DNA of 64,000 nucleotides from Symsagittifera roscoffensis (Eukaryota > Xenacoelomorpha > Acoela > Convolutidae): assembly GCF_963678635.1 (NCBI RefSeq), contig NC_087068.1:9308027-9372026 (forward strand), read 5' to 3'. This document shows positions 28,566 through 38,911 of this stretch, piece after piece. Under the pieces are notes generated by a model, which was not told the origin of the DNA, did no database searches, and worked only from the letters and a program-made list of their open reading frames with translations. Each line of letters begins with the position of its first letter. Position 1 is the stretch's first letter. The position numbers and the translations under genes were made by a program.

Positions 28566-29254
28566 CCATTTCTCATTTATTACATACAAAAAATTCAATT
28601 ACCTTGATGAAAAAAATCGCAGAGATGTTACTTTTATTAATTTTCTTTCTTTTGCTACTTATATCAGCAATATTTCCTATTTTTACTGCAAACAACTTTT
28701 GATCTTTTTTTGCAATTGCTTTTGTGTATATTCTTACTTATTTGGAAGATTTAAGTCCTTAAAAAATTCTCTGATTGGATACGACATCAAGAACAAAAAT
28801 GAAAATTTTTGTGATTGGAAACGGCAATACTCAAAATGGAGCTCTGTTTCCGATTGGACACGACTTTTATCCAAGAATACCATAAAAGGAAGCTGAAATG
28901 CGATTGGACACAACTACGATCCAAATAAGGAGAATCAATTCTGATTGGTCAAACCCACACATTCGAGTTGAAGGTACCCCTAACTCCTAACTAAAAATCA
29001 TTTTATTTTCAACTTAACTGCCGTCAACTACCTCCTCTCTCAGCTCTAAATACCTTAATTTCAACTTATCTTCCGTCAGCTACCCCTCTCTCAGCTCTTT
29101 CTTTTTTTTACTCTTTAATTCAGTTTATTGCTAAAAATGATCTTTTCAGTGCAAAACAGCAACCTCGTGTACTCGCCTGATCTAGTACAAATTCTCGCCT
29201 GATCTAGTACAAATTCAAGTGCGAGAAACAGTCTCTGGAGCTTTTCTGGCATGA
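28566..29254. other. Spacer in element B
   Basis: AT-rich DNA containing short duplicated phrases such as TACCTCCTCTCTCAGCTCT / TACCCCTCTCTCAGCTCT near 29,030-29,100 and a repeated CTCGCCTGATCTAGTACAAA at 29,173-29,212. No gene supported. Confidence 0.45.
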
Positions 29255-29641
29255 ATGGACCTAACAATCCAAGTCTGGCACACGGTGGAAGTGATGCGAA
29301 GGGATTTCAACGAACATCATATGATGCAAGTTCCCATCACAGAGAACCAACTTGGAACAATGCAAATGATGGAGGAAGTTTCTGATCATGTGGGAATGAA
29401 TTACCCCGAGATTCATGACTCAAGATTTGTAGCTCAACCATTCGACGACTTCTTCTTTCCGTGGGATGAAGCAGGATCAGCCGAAAACCCCATCACAATA
29501 GATGAAGATGAGGGTTTCTCAGAAACAATGACGCCTCAAAACACTCCTCCACAACAACCACCAGCAATGGAACCTCGTCCAGCTCTGCGTTCTATAGAGA
29601 ACCCCGATAAATCTTCTGCTGCGCGACAGCTCTTTGATTAA
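29255..29641 (+). CDS. Acidic accessory protein of element B, 128 aa
   Basis: This intact ORF starts at ATG 29,255 and is one of the few undamaged genes of element B. It is acidic and Pro- and Met-rich. 'ENPITIDEDEGF' fits a SUMO-interaction motif (hydrophobic-x-hydrophobic followed by acids). It is followed by 'TPQNTPPQQPP'. The C terminus is 'SSAARQLFD'. It occupies the same zone, between PolB and the PC4-like genes, as the 214-aa protein of element A, which has 'ETIDLVTPD' and a TPP context. A shared role in nuclear host interaction is inference. Confidence 0.6.
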   Translation: MDLTIQVWHTVEVMRRDFNEHHMMQVPITENQLGTMQMMEEVSDHVGMNYPEIHDSRFVAQPFDDFFFPWDEAGSAENPITIDEDEGFSETMTPQNTPPQQPPAMEPRPALRSIENPDKSSAARQLFD

Positions 29642-29879
29642 TTGTTTTTGTAAATAATTGTTGTTTGGTATTGACTTCGTTTTCTGTAATTAATTAATTT
29701 CTTCATTTTAATTATGAGAATAGATAAGAGGTTCAGGGTAAACCATTGAAAAACAAATAGAATTTAATTTAGTGCTCCGAACTCGCTTATATGTTAAGAA
29801 ACTCGAATAATTTTTGCACACATATTCGGAAAAAAACTAGAAAAATTGTACCCAAGTAAAAAGTTACCTATTCTATATC

Positions 29880-30276
29880 TTGTCAAAAAACGCACACACT
29901 TTTAGCACTTTGTAGAAAAAATTGAATCACTTTTCGCATTTTATCGAAAAAAGTAAAACACTTTTCGCATTTTGTCGAAAAAAAAACGAAACACTTCTCG
30001 CATTTGTAGGAAAAAAATGAAACACTTTTCGCATCTTGTTCAAAAAAGTGAAACACTTTTCGCATCTTGTCAAAAAAGTTGAAACACTTTTCGCATTTTA
30101 TCGAGAAAAGTTAAACACTTTTGGCATTTTGTCGAAAAAAGTTAAACAATTTTCGCATTTGTACGAAAAAAATGAAACGCTTTTTGCATCTTGTTAAAAA
30201 AGTGAAACACTTTTTGCGTCTTGCCAAAAAAACTGGAACACTTTTCGCATTTTGTCAAAGAAATTGATACACTTTT
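29880..30276 (+). repeat. Minisatellite, about 30-bp unit
   Basis: More than ten diverged units of the form TTTTGTCGAAAAAAGTGAAACACTTTTCGCA. The unit contains the palindrome GTGAAACACTTTTC. On the minus strand it encodes repeating peptides such as 'KMRKVFQFF', but stops separate them and coding is unlikely. Confidence 0.9.
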
Positions 30277-30568
30277 CGCATTTTGTCAAAAAAATTGAAA
30301 CTCTTTTTATAATTTGTTTAAAAAATTGAAACGTTTCTTGCAACTTCTTGAAACTCAAAAGAAATATTACATCTTTCTTACATGTTTTAAAAAATTTTTG
30401 CAAATTTTTTGACATTGTTAATCGCATTTTGTCAAAAAAATTGAAACTCTTTTTATAATTTGTTTAAAAAATTGAAACGTTTCTTGCAACTTCTTGAAAC
30501 TCAAAAGAAATATTACATCTTTCTTACATGTTTTAAAAAATGTTTGCAAATTTTTTGACATTGTTGAG
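30277..30568 (+). repeat. Tandem duplication of 146 bp at the end of the minisatellite
   Basis: 30,277-30,422 and 30,423-30,568 are almost identical. Each begins CGCATTTTGTCAAAAAAATT and includes TTTCTTGCAACTTCTTGAAA. The duplication is younger than the surrounding minisatellite, whose units are more diverged. Confidence 0.88.
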
Positions 30569-30777
30569 TTTTTTTTCTCCGAAGTTTTTGGTAACATATG
30601 AGAGAAAATAGATGGATTATCAAAAGTTTTTTATTGAAAAACTGGCATGATCACTATTTACAAATCCATAAACATCAATAAAACAGTTAATTATTTTTAA
30701 CAAATCATGTTTATCTTTTTAGTTTTGTACTTTACGAACTCTTTTTAGAAAAGCTGAACCAATAGTTTGTGTGGAAG

Positions 30778-31233
30778 CTAGTTTCTGGTTAGAACATAAA
30801 TAGTGACGTTTGAATTTTTTGCGTACAGTCTTTTCTTTGCTACACTTGGCATTTTTTCTGCTCCTTTCGATTTCAAATTGTGATGAACAGCGCGGTCAAG
30901 CTGATTGAAAACTTCGCCAGTTGATGAAATAACATTCGAATAAAATCTGTAATTGCCCAGAGTGTAGAGACATTTAATAATTTGGTATGTGAAATGAAAA
31001 TTACTCAATCGTTGTAAAATTTGATGTGGAAGTTGCAATTTTCCAAAGAACAGTAAGAATTGTGCGTAGAGACGCAAAAATAATTGGTTACTATATATTT
31101 TTCGTAACGGAAATAAATAGCGATTTTTGACAATAATCTGAATAAAAGCTGGGCAGAGCTTGACACATAGCTGCAGCCATCTGAAACAATGATTTTTTCT
31201 GAGAACTGTGGATTTATATAGGAACATTAACAC
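30778..31233 (-). CDS. Possible ORF of element B, about 149 aa
   Basis: A long open minus-strand frame in very AT-rich DNA between the minisatellite and the PC4-like genes. The first in-frame ATG is at 31,227. The C-terminal part is basic ('SKGAEKMPSVAKKRLYAK'). No family recognised and no homologue in element A was noticed. Its survival as an open frame in an otherwise decayed element is the main argument for it. Confidence 0.3.
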   Translation of the reverse strand: MLMFLYKSTVLRKNHCFRWLQLCVKLCPAFIQIIVKNRYLFPLRKIYSNQLFLRLYAQFLLFFGKLQLPHQILQRLSNFHFTYQIIKCLYTLGNYRFYSNVISSTGEVFNQLDRAVHHNLKSKGAEKMPSVAKKRLYAKNSNVTIYVLTRN

Positions 31234-31393
31234 CTACACAATTTCATATTTGGAAATTTCACTCTAAAATTCCAATTTTAGTTCATTTTCCTTTTATTGT
31301 TATGTGAATGACTCATATTGCTTACTTCCAATTTCATTTATTCTCAAAATCATTTATCTCATTTCTCTTCATCTGATCAGTCTGTTCTTCAAA

Positions 31394-31700
31394 AATGTAC
31401 TCAAGAAAAGACACTAATCCCAATTACATTGAATTCTCAAAAAATCAAACAAGAATTGGGAGATTTGCTTGGTCCCAAATATCCTACAAGGGGAAAATTT
31501 ATTTTGAACCCTGCTTTCAACTATTCAAGAAAAAATGAATTGGGACAACTCGAAAAAAGACAGCAAGTCTATCTTGGTGAAAAAGAAGGAGAAGCAACCT
31601 CGGCAATTAGAAATACTGTTATCCACGATGCTGAAAATCTTGGACTCGTTCCTATTTTGGAACTCACTTCTTACAAGGAGTCAACTATGGATCAGGAGCT
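31394..31700 (+). pseudogene. PC4-like ORF 1 of element B (frameshifted)
   Basis: An ATG at 31,394 opens a frame containing 'IGRFAWSQISYKGKIYFEP', which shifts in the A run near 31,530-31,536. The continuing frame carries 'NELGQLEKRQQVYLGEKEG'. Together the layout matches the PC4-like gene of element A (strands, a Gly, then a hydrophobic helix). It runs in frame, after the shift, into the next PC4-like ORF. Confidence 0.42.
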
Positions 31701-31719
31701 TTCCAACTGCAAAAAAATG

Positions 31720-31935
31720 TATGACGTAGCAACTTATAATAGAAGTCAAGTTTGTGTCACGATCAAGAAGTACAATGTTAACAAACATCCCTACATTCAG
31801 ATTCGACTGTTCACCGCAAAAGAGAATGAAGCAATGAAACAAGTTGCCTATGTCAACTATACTATGAACGAATTCAAAGAACTGTCCCAAATTTTGGGAG
31901 ACCTTATGTTTGTTGAGAACTGTAATGTACAATAA
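31720..31935 (+). CDS. PC4-like ORF 2 of element B
   Basis: 71 codons from an ATG at 31,720, with strands 'QVCVTIKKYNVNKHPYIQIR' followed by a helix 'NYTMNEFKELSQILGD'. The pattern is that of a PC4-like ssDNA-binding domain and parallels 5640-5999 in element A. The frame is actually open back to 31,318. The tandem duplication breakpoint (31,756) cuts this gene, so the second copy at 40,407 lacks its N terminus. Confidence 0.5.
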   Translation, partial: YDVATYNRSQVCVTIKKYNVNKHPYIQIRLFTAKENEAMKQVAYVNYTMNEFKELSQILGDLMFVENCNVQ

Positions 31936-32014
31936 ACTGTGTTATTTATGTTTTTTGTCTTGTAATTTAACTATTTATCCTCAAAATCATTTTTCAAGTA
32001 GTATTGGTGTTGAA

Positions 32015-32445
32015 CAGTGTGAGTTGGAATATTGGTTTTTCAAGAAATTTAATCTTAAAACTTCACAATAAATTGGGACTTTTTAATATTGTTCTTGAAG
32101 AAAAGTCCCAAAAAATTTCACTAACAATTATAGAATCCCAAAATTAACCAAACTTGCAGAATTTGGACGTAGACTCGCAAATATCTCGTTTTGAGTGGAT
32201 TCTGCATAATGGTAGAAGAAAAATTCACATAGGATACAAATCAATACCAAAAAAATAGAACTTGTAGAATATCGTAGAAATGGTAATCAATGGAAAAACT
32301 ATCAATCTTTACAACTACAAAGAGAAGAATATGATAAACTACTTGATATGCTTCCTTCAAAACTAGGTTATGTAGAGACCTTCAAAAAATCTTGCATCAT
32401 TATTGACGAATGCACTGTAGAAAAGAAACGTACAGAAATTGAATG
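32015..32445 (+). pseudogene. PC4-like ORF 3 of element B, copy 1
   Basis: Broken counterpart of 40,655-41,097. A stop arises where copy 1 reads CAAAATTAACC against CAAAATTTACC in copy 2. Both copies also share a frame change at the A7 run before 'IELVEYRRNGNQWKNYQ', the PC4-like core, which is followed by 'REEYDKLLDM'. Confidence 0.4.
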
Positions 32446-33034
32446 AAATTCTAAGAATTTTTCGAGATTTTTAGGCAAGATTTCTCATCAAATACGAAAA
32501 GAAAAAATTTATTTCTTTGTACCTGTATTGTTTTGGACACGGAAATCAATTTAGAAAAATGGACCAAAAATTTCCTTTTGGAGGTCTTATTGGATACAGA
32601 AATTCCTGTATGGATTACTTTTCTGCAAACTCTTTTTTGCAAACTCTACATGCAAACTGTAGGATATTCCTTCCTTCCTCCCAAAAAACTCAAACCAACA
32701 TCCCAATCTTTTTGGTGTACAAAGCATCTTCACGGAATCAATTGGAGCAGTGGTTACAAAAAATATAGTGAACTTGAAAAATTAGAAGCCAAAGAAATGG
32801 AATTTTTTGCAAAAGGTTATGAAAAATGTAAGATTCTGTCAGAATTTTTGGAAACAAAGATCATTAATTTGGATGACTACGCTTGCCCTAAAGTTCAGTT
32901 TTTGATATTGAAAGATGAAGAATATGATTGAAGGTGTAGCAAGTACCCATTTCGTCATGCAAAAACTCTTTACTGTGCAGAAAGAAAAGGATTAGCATAC
33001 GGAACATGGACTCGATGTTTTTTAACAAATTGTA
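32446..33034 (+). pseudogene. Fused remnant of two conserved Polinton genes, copy 1
   Basis: Corresponds to element A 13,484-14,481. The middle is missing: a 329-bp deletion at 32,651-32,658 removed the 'PGYCYVAP' region. What remains includes 'LHGINWSSGYKKYSELEKL' and 'IINLDDYACPKVQFLIL', the counterparts of 'LHGLHWENGDYLY' and 'IENLDDLGCPRVENLYF' in element A. Confidence 0.65.
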
Positions 33035-33099
33035 AATTATAATAATCTTAATGTACTACCATTTTCAAATTTTTATTGAATCTCATTGTCAATTTTTTC

Positions 33100-33260
33100 T
33101 TTTTAGAGTTAAGATGGTCGATCAATGTGGCAATAATTTTAGGAAATTTCGTTTATGATGAAGAAATTCATAAACGAAAATCATGGAAATTGTTTCGACG
33201 TACATATAATAGATCTCTTTTAGTTTTTTGTGCCATTTTTTTGTTATAGTTTTGATGCTA
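33100..33260 (+). pseudogene. Small membrane-protein remnant upstream of ATPase, copy 1
   Basis: A short frame with 'GNFVYDEEIHKRKSWKLF' then a hydrophobic segment 'SLLVFCAIFLL' ending at a stop near 33,247. It lies just before the ATPase, the same position and layout as 12,709-12,992 in element A. Confidence 0.45.
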
Positions 33261-33367
33261 GTATGTTAAATCGTTCGAATTATGTTATCCACAACATGTT
33301 AAGAAACAACCGATTGGGTAGCTATCTTATCAAGTACAGTCGGTTATATTCTACCTTCTCCAAAGCT

Positions 33368-34005
33368 ATGAATAAAATAATACCTCCCAAAGAACAAATT
33401 TTTATTTCTCTAGTTGGACCAAGTGGATCTGGAAAATTTCATCTTGTTTTTGACTGGTTGAAAATTGGTACTTTTCAACCAGCATTCGAATAAATTTTTA
33501 ATTTTTATCAACATTATCAACCTCTTTATGGTCAAATGCAAAGAAAAAACCATAAATTTATCCAAGGAGTAGATTTTTACTTGATTGAAAATCTTCCCAA
33601 AAACGGGAGTAAGTATTTGCTTATATTTGATGATTCTTGTGAAGAAATTTCAAACTCCAAACAATTTGTAAAAATTTCCACTGCTGGGAGACACAGGGGA
33701 CTGAATACGATATACATCAAACACAATTTATTTCATCAAAGCAAATTAGGAAGAGATGTAGAGTTACAAAATACACACATAGTCTTGTTCAAGTCGCCGA
33801 GGGATATTTTACATATCAATACATTAAGTCAACAACTAGGTCTAGGGTCTCAATTCAAAGAGTGGTATTAAGATGCAACATCCGTTCCTTATGGTCATTT
33901 ACTTATTGATTTAACCCCAAAAACTGTTGATTCACTTAGGTTTTGCTCTAATAGTGGCTCAGTTCCAACAAAATTTTACTTACCAGCTGGAATAGAGACA
34001 AAGGT
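33368..34005 (+). pseudogene. Packaging ATPase of element B, copy 1
   Basis: ATG at 33,368 (MNK, as in element A). Walker A reads 'GPSGSGKF', with Phe in place of the Ser/Thr needed for Mg-nucleotide binding. Copy 2 still has Ser. TAA at 33,491-33,493 is shared with copy 2. After it Walker B 'LLIFDDSCEE' and 'FKSPRDILHINTLSQQLGL' are readable, with another stop at 33,869-33,871. Confidence 0.85.
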
Positions 34006-34006
34006 T

Positions 34007-34313
34007 TTGGAAGATGAGTACACAATACGTCTCTATTCTCCCAATATTTCAAAAATTTTCCCTAAAGCTTCGAAAACAATTGTCAATTGTCCAAAAGATT
34101 TCATTCAGTTTCTGAGCGAGTGTTTAGTAAACCTATTAGGAGGAGAGTTTCGAAATCGTCGGAAAGAAGACGTAGTAAAATATCGAAAAAAAAATATCAG
34201 AATTAACACAAAAAAGAACTCCTCTACACAAAAGAAGAATTATTTTAATTTCAACTAAAGGGTTACAATTGATATCTATCATCACCCCTTTTGTCATTAA
34301 ACGATTGACATAG
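34007..34313 (+). pseudogene. Small conserved Polinton protein, copy 1
   Basis: 'FLSECLVNLLGGEF' corresponds to 'LICECLLNVVNGNV' of 11,758-12,063. A frameshift follows, and the last part reads in another frame to the TAG at 34,311, one base before the next ATG. Confidence 0.55.
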
Positions 34314-34314
34314 T

Positions 34315-34720
34315 ATGGAACAGTTTGTTTCAATTCCCTACTCAGTTTATCAACCACAAAGTTCACTTCCAAGAAAACAAAAATTGGAAAAAAATCAGAA
34401 AAAAGAGGAGATTGTATCAAAAAATTTTGATTCAATTTACAGTGCTGTAAATGCGAGGTTGAAAACGAGCAACAATAAGCACATTATTGATTTATTTTTG
34501 AATCTCCTAGAATTAAACTCAGCCAGTCAGACAACATTACATTAGATAATCGAGATACAAAAGAATCTATTGTAGACTTTGTGTGTGCACTAAAGCAAAA
34601 AAACACCAATTTTCCAGATAATTACTTTAATATTTTGGAAGCAACTCAACTTCCTCCTAAACTTGTTATTAACAAGAATGTCAAAGCAAAAGATAGAGGA
34701 ACTTGGATCTCTTTCAAAAT
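34315..34720 (+). pseudogene. Homologue of the 10,898-11,758 protein, copy 1
   Basis: ATG at 34,315 opens 'MEQFVSIPYSVYQPQS', matching the conserved N-terminal block of the element A protein. The frame breaks at about 34,543. The C-terminal block 'FNILEATQLPPKLVINKNVK' parallels 'INILTALNLNENLVINRNAK'. The charged tail of the A protein is missing. Confidence 0.6.
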
Positions 34721-35595
34721 CTGAAAAGGTAAGACTAAACAGATTGTATTCTAGAGGCAGAGCTGCGTACGATTCTATTCAAAACTTGAGTAAAGCGAGT
34801 AAAAAGAAAGTAGAAAACTTTTTACAAACCAAGACATCGTATACAAAATTTGGTGCACCAATCAGGTGTTTCCGAAGACTTCAAGCTTTCTAAATTTGGA
34901 ATGAAATCTGGTGTATGGACTTGGTTTTTGTAGACAAGTTAGCTAGTCAAAACAATGGAATCAAGTTTTTATTAGTTGCTGTAGATAATTTTTCGAGATT
35001 TGTCAGAGTTCAAACAAAGAAAACAAAGTATGCCAAAGACACTTTACAAGCTTTCAGAAAATTGATCCTGAAAAACTCTGGGTTGATAAAGGAACAGAAT
35101 ATGGGGGAACTTTTAAAAAAAATTTGCGAGGAGAAAGAAATTGAAGTTTACTCAACAATGAGTGAAACAAAAGCTGCATTTGCAGAGAGAGCAATTCACT
35201 CTTTAAAACATATAATATATCGTTACATTGAAGATCATGGTGAAAAATTTGTCCCCAAATTGCAGCAATTTGTTTCTACATTGAACTGTCGCAAAAATCA
35301 ATCAATTTGAAAATCTCCCAGAGATGTGAAAAACAGTGATTTTTTATCAATATTGTATAACAAATTGTTCAAGAAATATACTAAACCAAAATTCAAATTT
35401 GGTGATAGAGTTTGAATTTCGAAAAATGATATTCCGTTCCGAAAAGGATACAAACCACAGTTTACAGATGAAACTTTTGAAATTTCGGAAATATCTACAA
35501 AAAACTTCCTACATACATCATCAAAGATCTCGAAAAAGAAAAAATTCTGGGAAAAATTTATGAAAAAGAGCTGAGAAAATTTTCAGATTATAAAT
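34678..35595 (+). pseudogene. int: Integrase of element B, copy 1
   Basis: ATG at 34,678. N-terminal region 'YDSIQNLSKASKKKVENFL', then a frame change. The first catalytic Asp is in 'MDLVFVDKLAS' (34,915 on). The segment before the second Asp carries a small deletion relative to copy 2 that shifts the frame, but 'AAFAERAIHSLKHIIYRY' with the Glu is intact. A stop follows at about 35,308, and the C-terminal domain is in pieces. Confidence 0.85.
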
Positions 35596-35633
35596 AAGTC
35601 ATTTTTAAATTGATTTTCTATTGATCAATTGTC

Positions 35634-36340
35634 ATGGATTCTTTTACTATTGAGCTAGTTTCTAATGCTTCTTTTAATTGTTATCCAAATAATAGTCTTA
35701 GTTCCTTTTCAAATTTTCTACCGGAGCAAATACATCTAAAAGGAGAATTGGAGTATGCTATTTCAGAAATATTGTACCCTTCATTGTACCAAAACGTTAC
35801 AGAGGGAAAGTTTACTTTCATAGATGGACAAGAAAGTCCTGAGGAAAAAAGAAAGGTTCATTCGATGCATATTGAACCTGGATTGTATCCAAGTATTGTT
35901 GATATAGTTGTAGCCATGAATGACAAAATTCGAAAACGTGGAGGCGCACAAAAATGTGAATAAAACGGAATTTGTGTATCAGTAGATAAAATTACACAAA
36001 AAATTGCCATTCATTTACCTGAGGATCAATCAGTGTTTATAATTCAAAGTGCTGATTTGAGTTACATTTTTGGTTGTGATTTAGAACAAAATCAGACAAT
36101 CAGACAAGTGTTATAATGAAAGGAAAAAGACCACATTATCCTCAGTATTCTTACGACATTATAAGAATACATTCCCTAATGAGTTATAGTGATATTTTAG
36201 AATATAATATAGAAGGCGATACAAAAACTCCTTTACTGCGTTGTTTTCCTTTCATTTCCAAAGTAAAAAACGGAGACATAACATCTACAGGACAGTAAAT
36301 GAATTATCAATCCTTTACGAATCTACAATTTAAACAATAA
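35634..36340 (+). pseudogene. Penton (minor capsid) of element B, copy 1
   Basis: ATG at 35,634, 'SFTIELVSNASFNCYPNNSL' as in element A. TAA at 35,961-35,963 is shared with copy 2. An 8-bp tandem duplication near 36,090 (TCAGACAATCAGACAA) is private to this copy and shifts the frame. 'GDTKTPLL' remains recognisable. Confidence 0.85.
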
Positions 36341-36486
36341 TTAAAAAAATCTTTTCATAGCATGAAAAAAGAACTAGGGGATACTACAGGTGAAAAAACT
36401 CCTGTTGTGTCCGTAGGAATTACACGAGTTGTTCTCTTGTTTCGCAAGATTTCGGATAATCATTTTTGATTTATGCTTCATACAAA

Positions 36487-36857
36487 AAGGTTGCTCAAAG
36501 TTCAGCTAATTTTCCTATTTTTCGCGGACATGCAAGACAGCGTGGAAGAGGTTTTGGTGCTCTTGCACAAACTCTTGGGAGAACTGCAATTCCCTTTATT
36601 AAAAAAAATATAGTCCCAGCTGCAAAAAAGAATCGGAGCAGATTTATTTGAAATTGCTGCTCCAGAGATTAGAGAAGTTGTCAGTGGACGAAAAAACTCA
36701 AAACATTTGCAAAGGATGTTGGAACAAAAACAGTTCGAAAACATGTGGGAGGTGGAAAAAAGAAATCTAGGCATAGAACAAGAAGAGCCATTTCTCGAAA
36801 AGTAGTTCAAAAATCAGTCGCTCTCGAAGAGACATTTTTGACAAGATCAAACGAGTG
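36487..36857 (+). pseudogene. pVI/core-like protein of element B, copy 1
   Basis: 'RQRGRGFGALAQTLGRTAIP' matches the element A protein. The start codon seen in copy 2 is AAG here (36,487-36,489), so initiation is lost. A one-base change near 36,625 shifts the frame. Confidence 0.75.
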
Positions 36858-36869
36858 TAAATCAAACTA

Positions 36870-38171
36870 GTCATTTTCGGTACGGAGCTTTTACAAATTG
36901 TTCTTTGGAGATTGTTGATAAAGTCCTTAATTTGGAAACAATAATTTCAACATACATACAAAAAGTATTTGCCAGTATTTCTATAGATGAAAGCAGTATT
37001 GAGTTTGAATTTGAGACGAACCGTACTCTTTATTTGCTGATGCGTGATACCCACGTCAGTTAAAATCTTTAATTATTCACAGGAAGATTGTTTGAAGCTT
37101 TCAAAAAGAAAAAGCAGAACATAAAACAAAACCGGAGGAAGATTTAGACGAGGAACCACAAACTTACTTAACTTATGTAAACAATCTACTACCTTCTCTA
37201 TTCTCCAATTGTGAAGTTCATTGTAATAATACAATGGTTTACAACGCCAATGGATCATATCCTCATAAAGCACAAATATCGAACGAATTCAACTCGTCGG
37301 CAGTGAGCAATAAAGGAATACTCGCTTGTCACGGGTTTAGTTTTGAAGAAAATCCGGAAGCATTTGATATGTATCCGTTCACTGATAGAGCAATTTCTTT
37401 AGGATCAGGATAAATTGTTTACTTTATGGCAGGCTAGCCCTTGACTTGTTTACTTCTGAAAAATTATTACTACCAAAAACCAAAGTTCGAATTAAACTAA
37501 CTCGAGCTAGACCTAATTTTTACATGCTGTCTGATAATCCCAATGTTAGTCTGAAAATGGTTGATTGTTCACTGTTTACAAGAAGAATTTTAGTAGCTGA
37601 ACTTAATCATCAATATTTGCAATGGAATCTGGGAAGGGAACCTGCTCATTACAATTACATGGAAACTATAGCAAGAACCTTTATCATTCCATCTCATCGA
37701 AACCAGTTTATTCAGTAAAACATTTTCAATAATACCCCAATCACAAGAATAGTTGTTGCAATGAATACAAATTCGGCTGTTGCGGGATCATTTCATGAAA
37801 ATCCTTTCAATTATCAACAATTTCATTTGAGAGAGCTTCGAATTATTCGGGGCGGAAGAGCAACTATTTCATTAGATACCACTTCTCCTTGTCGTCCCTA
37901 TGTTACAACAATGAAAGCAATGCAGTTTAACGAAGACTTTCCAGCTCTTCCTATAGACGATTTTCAAAATCACTATATTCTAGTTTTCGACTTGATTCCA
38001 CTACAGGATGCAGCTGAACAATTGCATTATCCAGAACTTAGTGGAGAAAGCTTGAGGTTAGAAATGTTTTTCCAATTTCCCTTGGAGCAAGTAACGGAAG
38101 TGATAGTTTTGGGAGAAAGACTATCAAACATTCAAATTGGCAAATTCGGAGCAGTCCTTAAAAATGTTTAA
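36870..38171 (+). pseudogene. Major capsid protein of element B, copy 1
   Basis: Recognisable from 'SSIEFEFETNRTLYLLMRD' through 'LTYVNNLLPSLFSNCEVHCN' and a long 3' part (37,446-38,171) ending at TAA. Several stops and frameshifts lie between, including TAA at 37,716-37,718, which reads GAA in copy 2. The N-terminal blocks align with 7371-8687 of element A. Confidence 0.8.
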
Positions 38172-38345
38172 ATTTTTTGAGTTTTCAGGTTCCTATAAAA
38201 ATTTTGTAATTTTTTGGGACTTTTCTTTATTATTATCTCTGTACTATCTATTTTGTTTTTCTTCAGACCTAAAGCTCCAGAAAAAATAGAGAAGGAATGC
38301 TGTTTAGTTGAAAACCCCGAGACACTTCTTCAAACTAGACTGTAA
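38164..38345 (+). pseudogene. Small hydrophobic ORF between capsid and protease, copy 1
   Basis: An ATG at 38,164 overlaps the capsid stop. Two frames share a strongly hydrophobic stretch ('GLFFIIISVLSILFFF') followed by a charged tail ('PEKIEKECCLVENPETLLQ') to TAA at 38,343. A one-base slip in a T run separates start and tail. In copy 2 the slip is at a different T run. This suggests a once-intact single-pass membrane protein of about 60 residues. Confidence 0.5.
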
Positions 38346-38512
38346 AACAGTGTTCAATAAACTTTGCCCACTACATAAGGCTTGTGTATGGTACTTTGTT
38401 GATTCAATTCCTAAATGTGTGTAAGTCGTTATTCTTTCTTGTTTTTATCCTAAAGTACACTATCAAACTATCAACTTCTTTTTTAGCTGTAAATCAGCCT
38501 ACAATTGCAAAG

Positions 38513-38911
38513 ATGGATAGTTTTTCACTTTTGCAAATTATTGTAAGAATTCAAGAGCTCAGGTTTAAGTACATGGGATCATACCCTTCTGATACAGTAC
38601 CTCAACTAACAAAATACTATTTTGCAATTATTAACTCAGCCCCAAGTAATGATAGAGGAGAACACTGGATTATGATTGCTCGACTGGATAAAAACTACTA
38701 CTTTGCTGATTGTTTGGTAAGAAAGAGATCGACTTACCCCTTTTTAACAAAAGAGTTTCGACGAAAGGTTCCTCGAAAGCTACAAAAGACTGACAATTTG
38801 TGTAGATTTTACGCAATTTATTCAGCATTTCTTCTTTTTAACTTCTTCCAGAAGAACTTGAATAATGTTCTTGATGTGCATGTTTTGAATTTTATCAGTA
38901 ATTTTATGTAA
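38513..38911 (+). CDS. Adenain-like protease of element B, copy 1
   Basis: The most intact gene of element B: 132 codons from ATG 38,513. His51 in 'GEHWIMIA', Asp66 in 'YYFADCL' and Cys97 in 'NLCRFYAIY' line up with element A, although the usual Gly after Cys is Arg. The region before the Cys differs in length by one residue from element A. It is the last gene before the right terminal repeat. Activity is doubtful. Confidence 0.8.
   Translation: MDSFSLLQIIVRIQELRFKYMGSYPSDTVPQLTKYYFAIINSAPSNDRGEHWIMIARLDKNYYFADCLVRKRSTYPFLTKEFRRKVPRKLQKTDNLCRFYAIYSAFLLFNFFQKNLNNVLDVHVLNFISNFM

Noticed and set aside
29880-30568. CRISPR-like array
   Set aside because: Units are contiguous and diverged with no unique spacers, and the context is a eukaryotic transposon.
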